Shown here piece after piece: positions 1 to 8,735 of a DNA stretch of 64,000 nt. A model generated the notes under the pieces. The model was not told the DNA's origin. It searched no databases and worked only from the letters and a program-made list of their open reading frames with translations. The position numbers and the translations under genes were made by a program. The DNA is from an uncultured Prevotella sp. GTDB taxonomy: Bacteria; Bacteroidota; Bacteroidia; Bacteroidales; Bacteroidaceae. The stretch is taken from assembly GCA_945830055.1 (NCBI GenBank), contig CALZXH010000003.1, positions 1-64,000 on the forward strand, written 5' to 3'. Each line of letters starts with the position of its first letter. Position 1 is the first letter of the stretch.

Positions 1-219
1 AAAGGTCGTGCAGAAGGACTGGAGAAAGGGCGTGCGGAAGGACGTGCAGAAGGACTGGAGAAAGGACGTGCAGAAGGGCGTGCAGAAGGGCGTGCGGAAG
101 GACAAGCGGAAAAAACAATTGAAATCGCCCGAAAAATGAAGTCAAAAGGATTCTCCGTAGCTGATATTTCTGAGATGATTGGTTTGACAGAAGAGGAGAT
201 AGAGGCTTTATTCAGGTAG
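1..219 (+). CDS. C-terminal fragment of Rpn/PD-(D/E)XK nuclease-family transposase-like protein (5' end outside window)
   Basis: Frame 1 reads KGRAEGLEKGRAEGRAEGLEKGRAEGRAEGRAEGQAEKTIEIARKMKSKGFSVADISEMIGLTEEEIEALFR*. GRAEG repeats followed by a 'G.s..dIaeitGLs.eeIe.L' tail are typical of this family. Confidence 0.75.
   Translation, partial: KGRAEGLEKGRAEGRAEGLEKGRAEGRAEGRAEGQAEKTIEIARKMKSKGFSVADISEMIGLTEEEIEALFR
4..108 (+). repeat. In-frame GRAEG/GLEKGRAEG-coding tandem repeat
   Basis: Repeated units of ggacgtgcagaagg(g/a) in the first 110 bp. Confidence 0.8.
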
Positions 220-250
220 GTTCTGTTAACAGGACAGCAGGAAGTATTTT

Positions 251-332
251 AGGCACGGATTACACGGATTTTTAAGGCGCAGCCTATTACTTTTTATGCA
301 CGGAAAACACGGATTACATGGCCTCCGTGCCT
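251..332. repeat. Interspersed cacggattacacggatt-type repeat bracketed by inverted repeat AGGCACGGA / TCCGTGCCT
   Basis: aggcacggattacacggattttt ... gcacggaaaacacggattacatggcctccgtgcct. Confidence 0.5.
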
Positions 333-335
333 GAA

Positions 336-371
336 GAAGGGTGCCTCACTTATCCCGTGAGGGCACCCTTC
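336..371. terminator. Hairpin downstream of the beta-helix lipoprotein gene (possible terminator/processing site)
   Basis: GAAGGGTGCCTCAC ... GTGAGGGCACCCTTC near-perfect inverted repeat; no strong T tract on either side. Confidence 0.4.
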
Positions 372-404
372 TCGGCTACTGAATAAATCTATGATGGAAG
401 ATGC

Positions 405-2006
405 CTATTTCTTGGCTCCGAAGAACTTCTGGGGAGCATCGGCGGTATAGGTCTTGCCGCCCACGCTGAGGGAGGTCTTCACTATCGAGGTGAGGCCCGT
501 GCCGTCGGTGGCTCCGTCGGGCAGAGAGGTGGCGGTGAAATCCCACGACGGGTCATAGTCGGCATTGTCGAGCTTGTTGGTGTCGAGGGGATAGTTGGTG
601 AACTTCACCCCGAGGTCGTTGGCCGACTTGGCTATCAGACTGTGGGCATCCACAGCATCGGCGTAGTTCTTGTTGGAGACATAGTTGAGGTAGGGAACGG
701 TGGTCTTGTCGTCGATGTCCTGCTGCAACGCGCTGACGATGCTGCCGGCGGCATAGCAGTTGTAGTCGATGACCGACTTGTCGTCGCATCCATCTTTCAC
801 TCCCGGAGTGCCCCACTTGGGAGCCTGGGCGCGATACTTACAGTTGACCATGAGGTTGTTGAACAAGTTGACGAGGATGTTCTTCTCAACGTAGATGCAA
901 CCGCCCTTGGTGCCGTCGCGACGCCATCCTGCATTGATGATGGTATTGTTGTATGCCACACACTTGGCCTGGGAGCGACCGGCTGCATCGTCCTGCCCGG
1001 AACTGGAGAGCTTCAGACCATTGGTGTTGGGACTGTACATCACGTTGTACGCAATGACGGTGCTTGTTCCTGCCTTCACGTTGACTGCCTCACCGCCTGT
1101 GGCCCCGTTGCCCGAGAAGGTGTTGTGGGTGATGATGGCATTTCCGCCCTGCATATAGATACCGTCGGCAAATCCGTTGCGGATGGTGCAGTTGGTGACA
1201 ACCAACGAACCCTTGAACTGCGGACCGGTGGTTATCTGCACACCGTAATCCTCACCGGCGGTGTAAATACCCGAGGTGACGGAGGGAGAGGTCTCGATCA
1301 TCGCACTTCCCGCATATTCAATGATACAGTTGTCAAACAGAGCCTCGGCATCAGCAGCAGTGTTGTTGAGCATGAAACCTCCCCACAGATTCTTGCAATC
1401 GGTGACGTTGGAATACTTGCGCTCATTTGCCGGAACAGAGAAGATAATGGGTGCTTCGGCCTTGCCACGGCAATAGATATTGCCATCCACGGTGAACTCG
1501 ATACCGGCTCCCGAGGCATCAGACGAATTGAAGATAACCTCTACGCCCTCCTCGATGGTAAGGCTCTTGCCAGCAGGTACCTTCAGCTGACCTGTCACGG
1601 TGACAGTGGTATAGGCTTCCCATGTGCCGCTCACCTCGCCCGATGCTTTCATGGCCTTGTTGCTGACACTGATGCTGAGTGTTTTTGCCAGCGACGGCAT
1701 GGCCGACGGTGTGGCGGTGATGGTGGCAGTGCCGGGCTTGAGGGCTGTCACCACGCCATTGGCAACGGTAGCGACAGCCTCGTCGGAGGAAGTCCATGTG
1801 ACGGTCTTGTCCTTCACGTTATCGGGGAAGAACTGGGCTGTCACGCTGAGTATCTCACCCGGAGTGAGCGTAGCCGCTGTCTGGTCGATTGTAAACTTGC
1901 TGAGAGTCACATCAGCAGAATCGTCATCGCTGCTGCAAGATGTCATTGTCGCTGCAGGCATAATTGTTATTGCCATTGCAGCCAAAAATCCAAATAATTT
2001 TTTCAT
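405..2006 (-). CDS. Lipoprotein with Big_2 Ig-like domain and right-handed parallel beta-helix
   Basis: 533 aa; signal peptide plus lipobox TSCSSDDD; TVTWTSSDEAVATVANGVVTALKPGTATITAT (Big_2); CIIEYAG/TNCTIRNGFADGIYMQGGNAIITHNTFSGN beta-helix rungs. Confidence 0.8.
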   Translation of the reverse strand: MKKLFGFLAAMAITIMPAATMTSCSSDDDSADVTLSKFTIDQTAATLTPGEILSVTAQFFPDNVKDKTVTWTSSDEAVATVANGVVTALKPGTATITATPSAMPSLAKTLSISVSNKAMKASGEVSGTWEAYTTVTVTGQLKVPAGKSLTIEEGVEVIFNSSDASGAGIEFTVDGNIYCRGKAEAPIIFSVPANERKYSNVTDCKNLWGGFMLNNTAADAEALFDNCIIEYAGSAMIETSPSVTSGIYTAGEDYGVQITTGPQFKGSLVVTNCTIRNGFADGIYMQGGNAIITHNTFSGNGATGGEAVNVKAGTSTVIAYNVMYSPNTNGLKLSSSGQDDAAGRSQAKCVAYNNTIINAGWRRDGTKGGCIYVEKNILVNLFNNLMVNCKYRAQAPKWGTPGVKDGCDDKSVIDYNCYAAGSIVSALQQDIDDKTTVPYLNYVSNKNYADAVDAHSLIAKSANDLGVKFTNYPLDTNKLDNADYDPSWDFTATSLPDGATDGTGLTSIVKTSLSVGGKTYTADAPQKFFGAKK

Positions 2007-2035
2007 AATCAGTCTATTTAAATTTTACATAATTC

Positions 2036-4729
2036 CTAAAGTTTCCACCTCACTCCAGCCGTGAGGCTTATCCCGTTCTTTTCCTCGCGCTCCACCACGC
2101 CTCCGTCGTATCTGCGCACATTCTGGAGCGTGGCATTGCGATCGTTGGCATTGTAGTAGCGGATGAGCGACGAGTTGAGCAGGTTCTGGGCCTTGGCAAA
2201 TACACTCAAGCCGCACTTGAACTTCTTCTCCACACTCGCATCGAGCTGAACAAGAGGGGCATCCCAACGGTCGTTCTCATAGAAGCGTTCGATAACGGCA
2301 ATGCGCTTACCCGTGTATGAGGCAGCTATCTGTGCATCCCATCCCCGCTTGGCATCCTTGAAGAGCAGCGAGCAGTTGAAGACGTGGGCTGCCTGACCGA
2401 AGAGCGGACGGCTCTGGTCGGCATGTTCGGTGTATATACTGCCATCGGCCGCCGTCAGTTCTTGCAGTTTGGTGGTGGTGATTTTCGAGTGGGTGTAGGT
2501 ATAATTGGCCTTGATGCCAAACCAGTTGAAGTATTTCATCACATCTATCTCCACGCCCCAGTTGGTGGCATTGCCATAGTTTCCAGAGGTATAGAACGTT
2601 TCCTGTCCGATGGCAGTCATACCATATTCTATTGGGTCGTGGATATCCTTATAGAACACACACACCATGAACTGTTCGCTCTGTCTGGGGAAATACTCAT
2701 AACGCAGGTCGAAGTTGTGTGCCACGGTGTGTTGCAGCTCCGGATTTCCACATTCGTTGTAATCCTCATTGATGATGTGGTAAGGCACTATCTCAAAGAA
2801 GCTCGGTCGGTTGATGGCCTTGTAATAGGAAAGGCGGAGGTTGGCATTTCTGTGCACGTTCCATTTGACATGAGCATCGGGCAGAAGGTCGGTATAGTTC
2901 TGCTCTCCTTGGTTGGCATTGCCCTCAGTGGCATGGAAGAGGGTGTAGCCCTGATTGGTGTGTTCTGCGCGCAATCCTGCCACCACCTGCCACTTGCCTG
3001 CATTGAAAGTCAGCTTGCCATATCCCGCACCTATGCGCTCCGTGGCGTCGTAGTTCATCGGATCGGTAAGGCTGTAGCTCTTCAGACGAAAGGAAATCTC
3101 GTCGTAGTTTGTCCAATCCTTGTCCTTAAACTGGTCGTAGGGCGACTCCTTGCCTGCATCATAGGGTTGGAAGGTGTATTCGTGGTAGAAGCTGTTGCGC
3201 TTCTTGTCGCGATACATGCCTCCTGCGGCAATGTCGAGAGAGCGGTTGCCGAGCTTTAGCAGATACGAGAGGTCGAGATGTCCCGCAATGTCGCGGTCGG
3301 AATTGTGCTCCCAGCGGCGTATGGCACCCACATTCTTGTTCACCCATACGGATGTGGCGCCGCTGTTGTTGTTAAGTTGTATCTGCGTGTTGTCGGGAGT
3401 TTGCTGCCTTGCCTCGGCAATGTTGGCTCCCCACTTGATGGTGAGGGCGTCGCGGTTGAGCAGTTTATGCTCGCCGAGGAGCGAGACATTGGCAATCGAT
3501 TGGCGTTGCCATCTCAATCGGATGGTCTCGTCATTCTCACTGAAGGCATCGCGCACCTGTGCATTGCGAAAATCCATGTATCCGCCATAAAGCGCCACCT
3601 TATGCTTCTGCGTGATGTAGTAGTCGAGTTTGAGATGAGCGCCCAGCCTTGTCTGGTTTTCAGAGAAATAGCGGTTGGTGACACGCTGTATGCCGTCGTT
3701 GTCGGCGGTGGAGTCATACATGTCGCTCGTCTTTCCCTTGTTGGCATTGCGGAAACTGAGGGCAGCCATAAGACCGAGATGATTGTCGAAGAAGCGGTCG
3801 CCGTATGCGAAGCCGGCTGCAATGTCGGGCAGCGGTTTGCGTTGCTTCACGCGAAGGCTCTTCATCGAGAAGTCGCTCTCGTCGGTAGGATAGCCGTTGC
3901 CATAGCGTTCGTTAGGGCTGTCCTTGACAATGTCGCCATGGGCAAACGACTGAAAATCATTGTTAAGGAAATGGGTATTGTAACCCGTCTGCACGTTCAC
4001 GGTGAGCAGCCGCTGCTGGGGAGCATCCTTCATCACCATGTTCACTGCACCTCCGATGCCGTCGCCCTCCATATCGGCAGTGAGCGACTTGGTCACTTCG
4101 AGACGGTCGAGCAGTTCGGAAGGAAAGATGTCGAGCGGCACAAAACGGTTCTTGCTGTCAGGACTTGGAATCTTCAATCCGTTGACGAGGGTGTAGTTGT
4201 AGCGTTTGTCCATTCCACGCAGGATGGCATACTGTCCCTCGCCCGAGCTGTTGCGCTCCATCGTCACGCCGCTCATACGCTGGATGACGTTGGCCACGGT
4301 GAGGTCGGGTGAGAGTTCGATAGCCTTGGCACTCATCACGTTGACCACATTGAGCGACTGGCGTTCAAGGTCGCGGGCGCCCACCTCCGAGCATCCCGTA
4401 TTCTCAGCCACGATGACCACCTCTCCCAGCGCCACGGCATCTGCCTCCATGTCAATCCTGAGATCGTTGTCGCTGTCGCTCACCGTAATCTCCTTCGCCT
4501 TGTAACCGATACAGGTGCATACGAGGGTACAGGGAAGGCGGTTGAGCTGCAGCTGGAAACTGCCGTCGAGTCCTGTGGCTGTTCCCTTTGACTTCACGCC
4601 CTTGACCATCACCAGCGCGCCGATGATCTCCTCACCTGATTGCAGGTCTTTGATCTTTCCCTTGACGAGTCTTGCCTCCACGTGCTGAAACAGGAGCAGG
4701 AAAGACAGCAACATCAACAGTGTTCTCAT
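2036..4729 (-). CDS. TonB-dependent receptor with N-terminal carboxypeptidase-regulatory-like domain
   Basis: 897 aa; VKGKIKDLQSGEEIIGALVMVKGVKSKGTATGLDGSF; plug motif VIQRMSGVTMERNSSGEGQYAILRGMDKRYNYTLVNG; terminal beta strand GISLTAGVRWKL. Confidence 0.88.
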   Translation of the reverse strand: MRTLLMLLSFLLLFQHVEARLVKGKIKDLQSGEEIIGALVMVKGVKSKGTATGLDGSFQLQLNRLPCTLVCTCIGYKAKEITVSDSDNDLRIDMEADAVALGEVVIVAENTGCSEVGARDLERQSLNVVNVMSAKAIELSPDLTVANVIQRMSGVTMERNSSGEGQYAILRGMDKRYNYTLVNGLKIPSPDSKNRFVPLDIFPSELLDRLEVTKSLTADMEGDGIGGAVNMVMKDAPQQRLLTVNVQTGYNTHFLNNDFQSFAHGDIVKDSPNERYGNGYPTDESDFSMKSLRVKQRKPLPDIAAGFAYGDRFFDNHLGLMAALSFRNANKGKTSDMYDSTADNDGIQRVTNRYFSENQTRLGAHLKLDYYITQKHKVALYGGYMDFRNAQVRDAFSENDETIRLRWQRQSIANVSLLGEHKLLNRDALTIKWGANIAEARQQTPDNTQIQLNNNSGATSVWVNKNVGAIRRWEHNSDRDIAGHLDLSYLLKLGNRSLDIAAGGMYRDKKRNSFYHEYTFQPYDAGKESPYDQFKDKDWTNYDEISFRLKSYSLTDPMNYDATERIGAGYGKLTFNAGKWQVVAGLRAEHTNQGYTLFHATEGNANQGEQNYTDLLPDAHVKWNVHRNANLRLSYYKAINRPSFFEIVPYHIINEDYNECGNPELQHTVAHNFDLRYEYFPRQSEQFMVCVFYKDIHDPIEYGMTAIGQETFYTSGNYGNATNWGVEIDVMKYFNWFGIKANYTYTHSKITTTKLQELTAADGSIYTEHADQSRPLFGQAAHVFNCSLLFKDAKRGWDAQIAASYTGKRIAVIERFYENDRWDAPLVQLDASVEKKFKCGLSVFAKAQNLLNSSLIRYYNANDRNATLQNVRRYDGGVVEREEKNGISLTAGVRWKL

Positions 4730-5703
4730 TTCAATCTCTCAACCTTATGTATAACATTTCCCGCCTTGTCAATCATATAGAGGCAGAGCTTTTGCTTGGT
4801 GGCGCTGACCACCGAGAAGCCCTCGGAGAGAGAGCAGAACAGGGTGCCCTCGACAGGACTCACCTTGCGGGCCAACGAGGCGGAGGAGTTGACCACATAG
4901 TCGATACCGTCGGCGCCGCGGCGGATATGCTGGAAGTTGTGGATATGTCCGCATACGTACATCGCAACCTTTTGCCGGTGGCGTTGCAGAATGGGAAGCA
5001 GTTGTGCCTGCATATCCGTCTGTTCGATGATATCCTTCTTGGTCTGTGCATACATGGGGTGATGGCCCACCACGATGACCCAATCCTCCTTGGCCTCGCC
5101 GAGGGTCTTATCTATCCATGCCAACTGGGCATCCACATCCTGTGCATCGACGTCGGGATAGGTGGCGCTGTGGTGATAGCGGTTGATGAGCGGAGTGGTG
5201 TCGATGAGCACTAATCTGACGCTGACACCATTGTCTTCATACACCTTAGTATAATAACGTCCGCCCATAGTCCATCTGCGCGACACGTTGCGGTAGTCGA
5301 GCACCGCCTGCGTGTTGCCGCGGTATTCGTGATTGCCGAGAACGGGCAACCATGAAATCATAAGTTCGGGATGAGAGTAGATCAACTCGTAGTTGGTCAT
5401 CCAAAGAGGGTCTTGTGTCGAGGCCACACCTTCGAAGTGATGGATGTCGCCGGCTGCTACAACAGCCTCAGGACCAATGCTCCCTGCCATTTCGCCCATC
5501 AGTTCGGCAACGGGCTTCTGCTCGTAATAGCCGTTGCGGCCGAGGTCGTTGGCGATAAAGAGGTTGACATCGCCCTTCATGGTCCTCCACTCTCCGGGAG
5601 TCTGGGCGTGAACAGCGATATTCAGTAACACGGATGCCGCTATCGCAAGAAGGATAATCAGCATGTTGCGCTTGGCGCGTTTGGATTCGAATGTAATGTC
5701 CAT
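4726..5703 (-). CDS. Metallophosphoesterase (calcineurin/purple-acid-phosphatase-like), secreted or membrane anchored
   Basis: Motifs NDLGRNGYYEQ, AAGDIHHFEG, VLGNHEYRGN, VVGHHPMY, CGHIHNFQH. The track start at 5748 is a GTG; ATG at 5703 (MDITFESKR) is preferred. The stop overlaps the TonB-dependent receptor start by 4 bp. Confidence 0.85.
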   Translation of the reverse strand: MDITFESKRAKRNMLIILLAIAASVLLNIAVHAQTPGEWRTMKGDVNLFIANDLGRNGYYEQKPVAELMGEMAGSIGPEAVVAAGDIHHFEGVASTQDPLWMTNYELIYSHPELMISWLPVLGNHEYRGNTQAVLDYRNVSRRWTMGGRYYTKVYEDNGVSVRLVLIDTTPLINRYHHSATYPDVDAQDVDAQLAWIDKTLGEAKEDWVIVVGHHPMYAQTKKDIIEQTDMQAQLLPILQRHRQKVAMYVCGHIHNFQHIRRGADGIDYVVNSSASLARKVSPVEGTLFCSLSEGFSVVSATKQKLCLYMIDKAGNVIHKVERLK

Positions 5704-5840
5704 AAAATAACAGTCTTTTGTTTTCGGGTGCAAAGTAACTGCCTTCACATTACAACAAGACTACAAAACGGTCAAAAGGAGGATACGAAGCCGTTACAAT
5801 CCGGTAAACGATACAATCCGTCATTTTTTCGTGAAAATAT

Positions 5841-5871
5841 TTTGCAGTTTAAAACTAATTGCCTACTTTTG
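5841..5871 (+). promoter_or_regulatory. Bacteroidetes-type promoter of the trp operon: TTTG-N19-TACTTTTG
   Basis: TTTG at 5841-5844 and TACTTTTG (TAnnTTTG) at 5864-5871 with 19-nt spacing. Confidence 0.7.
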
Positions 5872-5891
5872 CCAACGAAAAGAAACAATAG

Positions 5892-5960
5892 ATGCACATG
5901 AAACAGATGAACAGCATATTTTGGTGGCACCGCTCGGAGTTAGAAACAACCGCGAGTTAA
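5892..5960 (+). CDS. trpL: trp operon leader peptide MHMKQMNSIFWWHRSELETTAS (may start at the second ATG, 5898)
   Basis: ATG CAC ATG AAA CAG ATG AAC AGC ATA TTT TGG TGG CAC ... AGT TAA: tandem Trp codons at 5922-5927, directly upstream of trpB. Confidence 0.75.
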   Translation: MHMKQMNSIFWWHRSELETTAS

Positions 5961-6032
5961 GTTGCCGTATATATATTGTTCACAGCATACCATCCATCAG
6001 GCTCGTCGGTCAACGGCGGGCCTGGTTTGTTT
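5933..6032 (+). promoter_or_regulatory. Ribosome-mediated trp attenuator (1:2, 2:3 antiterminator, 3:4 terminator)
   Basis: 1:2 CTCGGAGTT(5933-5941)/AACCGCGAG(5948-5956). 2:3 ACCGCGAG(5949-5956)/CTCG-T-CGGT(6002-6010). 3:4 AGGCTCGTCG(5999-6008)/CGGCGGGCCT(6014-6023), followed by GGTTTGTTT. Confidence 0.72.
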
Positions 6033-6071
6033 AAGACAACATACAGAACTGAAAGAAAACAACATACACAC

Positions 6072-7277
6072 ATGAAAAGCTATTTGGTTGACGACAAAGG
6101 TTTTTACGGAGAATATGGCGGGGCATACGTACCGGAAATACTGTATGCCACAGTAGAGAACCTCAGAAAACAGTATCTCGACATCCTGGAGACCAAGGAG
6201 TTTCAGGACGAGTATGCTGCCCTGCTCAGAGACTATGTGGGGCGCCCGTCGCCCCTCTACTACGCCAGGAGGATGAGCGAGAAGTACGGTTGCCACCTGT
6301 ATCTGAAGCGTGAGGACCTGAACCATACGGGTGCCCACAAGATCAACAACACCATCGGACAGATACTGCTGGCCAAGAAGATGGGCAAGACAAGAATCAT
6401 CGCCGAGACGGGTGCCGGACAGCACGGAGTGGCTACCGCCACCGTATGCGCGCTGATGGACATGCCCTGCGTGGTATATCAGGGGGCACTCGACGTGGAG
6501 CGGCAGAGCACCAACGTGGAGCGCATGAAGATGCTGGGGGCTGAGGTGAGACCCGTGACCTCGGGCAACGCAACCCTGAAAGACGCCACCAACGAAGCCA
6601 TCAGAGACTGGTGCTGCCACCCCTCTGACACGTTCTATATCATCGGTTCTACGGTGGGACCCCACCCCTACCCCGACCTGGTGGCCCGGCTGCAGAGCGT
6701 CATTTCCAAGGAAATCAAGGAACAGCTGATGGAGAAGATAGGGCGCGACTATCCCGACTACCTCATGGCTTGCGTGGGGGGCGGCTCCAACGCGGCGGGC
6801 ACGGTCTATCATTATGTAGATGACGAGCACGTGGGCATTATCCTGGCTGAGGCAGGAGGCAAGGGGGCTGACAGCGGGCATACGGCTGCCACCATACACG
6901 CAGGTAGCATGGGCATACTGCACGGGGCACGCACCCTGGTGATGCAGACGGCAGACGGACAGATAGTGGAGGCGGAGAGCATCTCGGCAGGACTGGACTA
7001 TCCGGGCATCGGTCCCATGCACGCCAATCTGGCCAAACAGCGCAGGGCAACCGTGCTGAGCATCAACGACGACGAAGCTGTAAGGGCAGCCTACGAACTG
7101 ACCCGACTGGAGGGCATCATACCCGCCTTGGAGAGTGCCCACGCCATCGCGGCGCTGGACAAGGTGAGGTTCAAGCCCGACGACGTGGTGGTGCTTACCG
7201 TCAGCGGCAGGGGCGACAAAGACGTAGAGACCTATCTGGCAAACAAGAACATGACTAACCTGACTACACGACCATGA
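6072..7277 (+). CDS. trpB: Tryptophan synthase beta chain
   Basis: MKSYLVDDKGFYGEYGGAYVPEIL; KREDLNHTGAHKINN (PLP lysine); ETGAGQHGVATAT; CVGGGSNAAG. The track ORF start at 5976 lies inside the leader; ATG at 6072 is preferred. Confidence 0.96.
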   Translation: MKSYLVDDKGFYGEYGGAYVPEILYATVENLRKQYLDILETKEFQDEYAALLRDYVGRPSPLYYARRMSEKYGCHLYLKREDLNHTGAHKINNTIGQILLAKKMGKTRIIAETGAGQHGVATATVCALMDMPCVVYQGALDVERQSTNVERMKMLGAEVRPVTSGNATLKDATNEAIRDWCCHPSDTFYIIGSTVGPHPYPDLVARLQSVISKEIKEQLMEKIGRDYPDYLMACVGGGSNAAGTVYHYVDDEHVGIILAEAGGKGADSGHTAATIHAGSMGILHGARTLVMQTADGQIVEAESISAGLDYPGIGPMHANLAKQRRATVLSINDDEAVRAAYELTRLEGIIPALESAHAIAALDKVRFKPDDVVVLTVSGRGDKDVETYLANKNMTNLTTRP

Positions 7278-8683
7278 AATTCCAATATACCACCGAGAGC
7301 CGCACCATGCTTGCCGACCTCTACACACCTGTGGGGGTATATATGCGCATGAGAGACCTCTGCGCACAGAGCATGCTGCTGGAGAGTTCAGACTATCACG
7401 AGGCGTCCAACAGCCGTTCGTTTATCGGCCTCAGTCCTATCGGCAGCGTCGCCATAGGCCACGGATATGCCGTATGCCACTACCCCGACGGGAGCACCAC
7501 GGAGAGCGAAGTGAATGCGGGGTACCCTACCGAAGAGGTGATCAACGAGTTTCTCAGCCATATCAGCATCACGGGCAGCCGGGCGGACGTGTGCGGCCTG
7601 TACGGCTATACCTCGTTCAACGCCGTGAGGTATTTTGAGAACATACCGGTGAAGGACTGCACGATGGAGAAGAACGACGCGCCCGACATGATGTACATAT
7701 TATATAAGGACGTGATCGTGTTTGACCACTACAACAACCTGCTCACCCTGGTCACCCTGAACGGCGGGAGCGACGCCACGGAGGCACAGCTGCACCTGGA
7801 CGAACTGGTGAAGCAGATGAACCGAAGCGGCGTGCACGACTACGGTTTCCATACCGTGGGCGACACCACCTCGCCGCTCACCGACGAGCAGCACAAGGCG
7901 AACATACGCAAGGGCATCGCCCACTGTCTGCGCGGCGACGTGTTCCAGATAGTGCTCTCGCGCCGCTTCGTACAGAAATACGAGGGCGACGACTTCAAAC
8001 TGTACCGTGCCCTCCGCTCCATCAACCCCTCGCCCTACCTGTTCTATTTCGACTTCGGTGGCTTCCGCATCTTCGGTTCCTCGCCTGAGACCCACTGCAG
8101 GATAGAGGGCGGCAGGGCATACATCGACCCCATCGCCGGCACGACCAAGCGCACGGGAGACGCCGAGGCTGACAGAAGGGGGGCGGAATACCTGAGAAAC
8201 GACGCCAAGGAGAACGCCGAGCACGTGATGCTGGTTGACCTGGCGAGGAACGACCTGAGCAGGAACTGCCACGGGGTGAAGGTGGATTTCTACAAGGACC
8301 TGCAATACTACTCGCACGTGATACACCTGGTGTCGAGGGTGAGCGGACAGCTCGACGAGGGGGCTGACCCCGTGAAGGCATTCATCGACACCTTCCCTGC
8401 CGGCACGCTGTCGGGAGCACCTAAGGTGAAGGCGATGCAGCTGATCAGCGAGATAGAACCGCACAACAGGGGTGCCTACGGCGGTTGCATAGGCTTTATA
8501 GGCTGCAACGGCAACCTGAACCAGGCCATCACCATACGCACCTTCGTATCGCGCAACGGCGAACTGTGGTTCCAGGCGGGCGGCGGCATCGTGGCGAAGA
8601 GCGACGAGGAGTACGAACTGCAGGAAGTGAACAACAAGCTGGGGGCGCTACGCAAAGCCATGGAAAAAGCCGAACAGATGTGA
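7274..8683 (+). CDS. trpE: Anthranilate synthase component I
   Basis: DVFQIVLSRRF, SPSPYLFYF-type motif, GSSPETHCRIEGG, DPIAGTTKRT, FPAGTLSGAPKVKAMQLI, GCIGFIG; ATGA overlap with trpB. Confidence 0.95.
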   Translation: MKFQYTTESRTMLADLYTPVGVYMRMRDLCAQSMLLESSDYHEASNSRSFIGLSPIGSVAIGHGYAVCHYPDGSTTESEVNAGYPTEEVINEFLSHISITGSRADVCGLYGYTSFNAVRYFENIPVKDCTMEKNDAPDMMYILYKDVIVFDHYNNLLTLVTLNGGSDATEAQLHLDELVKQMNRSGVHDYGFHTVGDTTSPLTDEQHKANIRKGIAHCLRGDVFQIVLSRRFVQKYEGDDFKLYRALRSINPSPYLFYFDFGGFRIFGSSPETHCRIEGGRAYIDPIAGTTKRTGDAEADRRGAEYLRNDAKENAEHVMLVDLARNDLSRNCHGVKVDFYKDLQYYSHVIHLVSRVSGQLDEGADPVKAFIDTFPAGTLSGAPKVKAMQLISEIEPHNRGAYGGCIGFIGCNGNLNQAITIRTFVSRNGELWFQAGGGIVAKSDEEYELQEVNNKLGALRKAMEKAEQM

Positions 8684-8735
8684 CGCGGGGCATCCCGGAG
8701 CATCAGCATCATCATCCACCAACAACGCTATCAAC

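Noticed and set aside
642-1997. Long plus-strand ORF (451 aa) opposite the beta-helix lipoprotein, and similar antisense ORFs (e.g. 5997-7367 minus, 9462-11135 minus, 55372-56979 plus)
   Set aside because: Antisense shadows of strongly supported genes. Low-complexity, His/Val/Gly-rich translations with no family resemblance; caused by codon bias on the coding strand.
5704-5748. Upstream N-terminal extension of the metallophosphoesterase (MKAVTLHPKTKDCYF)
   Set aside because: Starts at GTG and overlaps a probable promoter box; ATG at 5703 precedes a normal membrane-anchor/signal segment.
5831-6034. 67-aa ORF (MKIFCSLKLIAYF...) upstream of trpB
   Set aside because: Its start lies upstream of the promoter's -33 element and it is in a different frame from the WW leader peptide; considered spurious.
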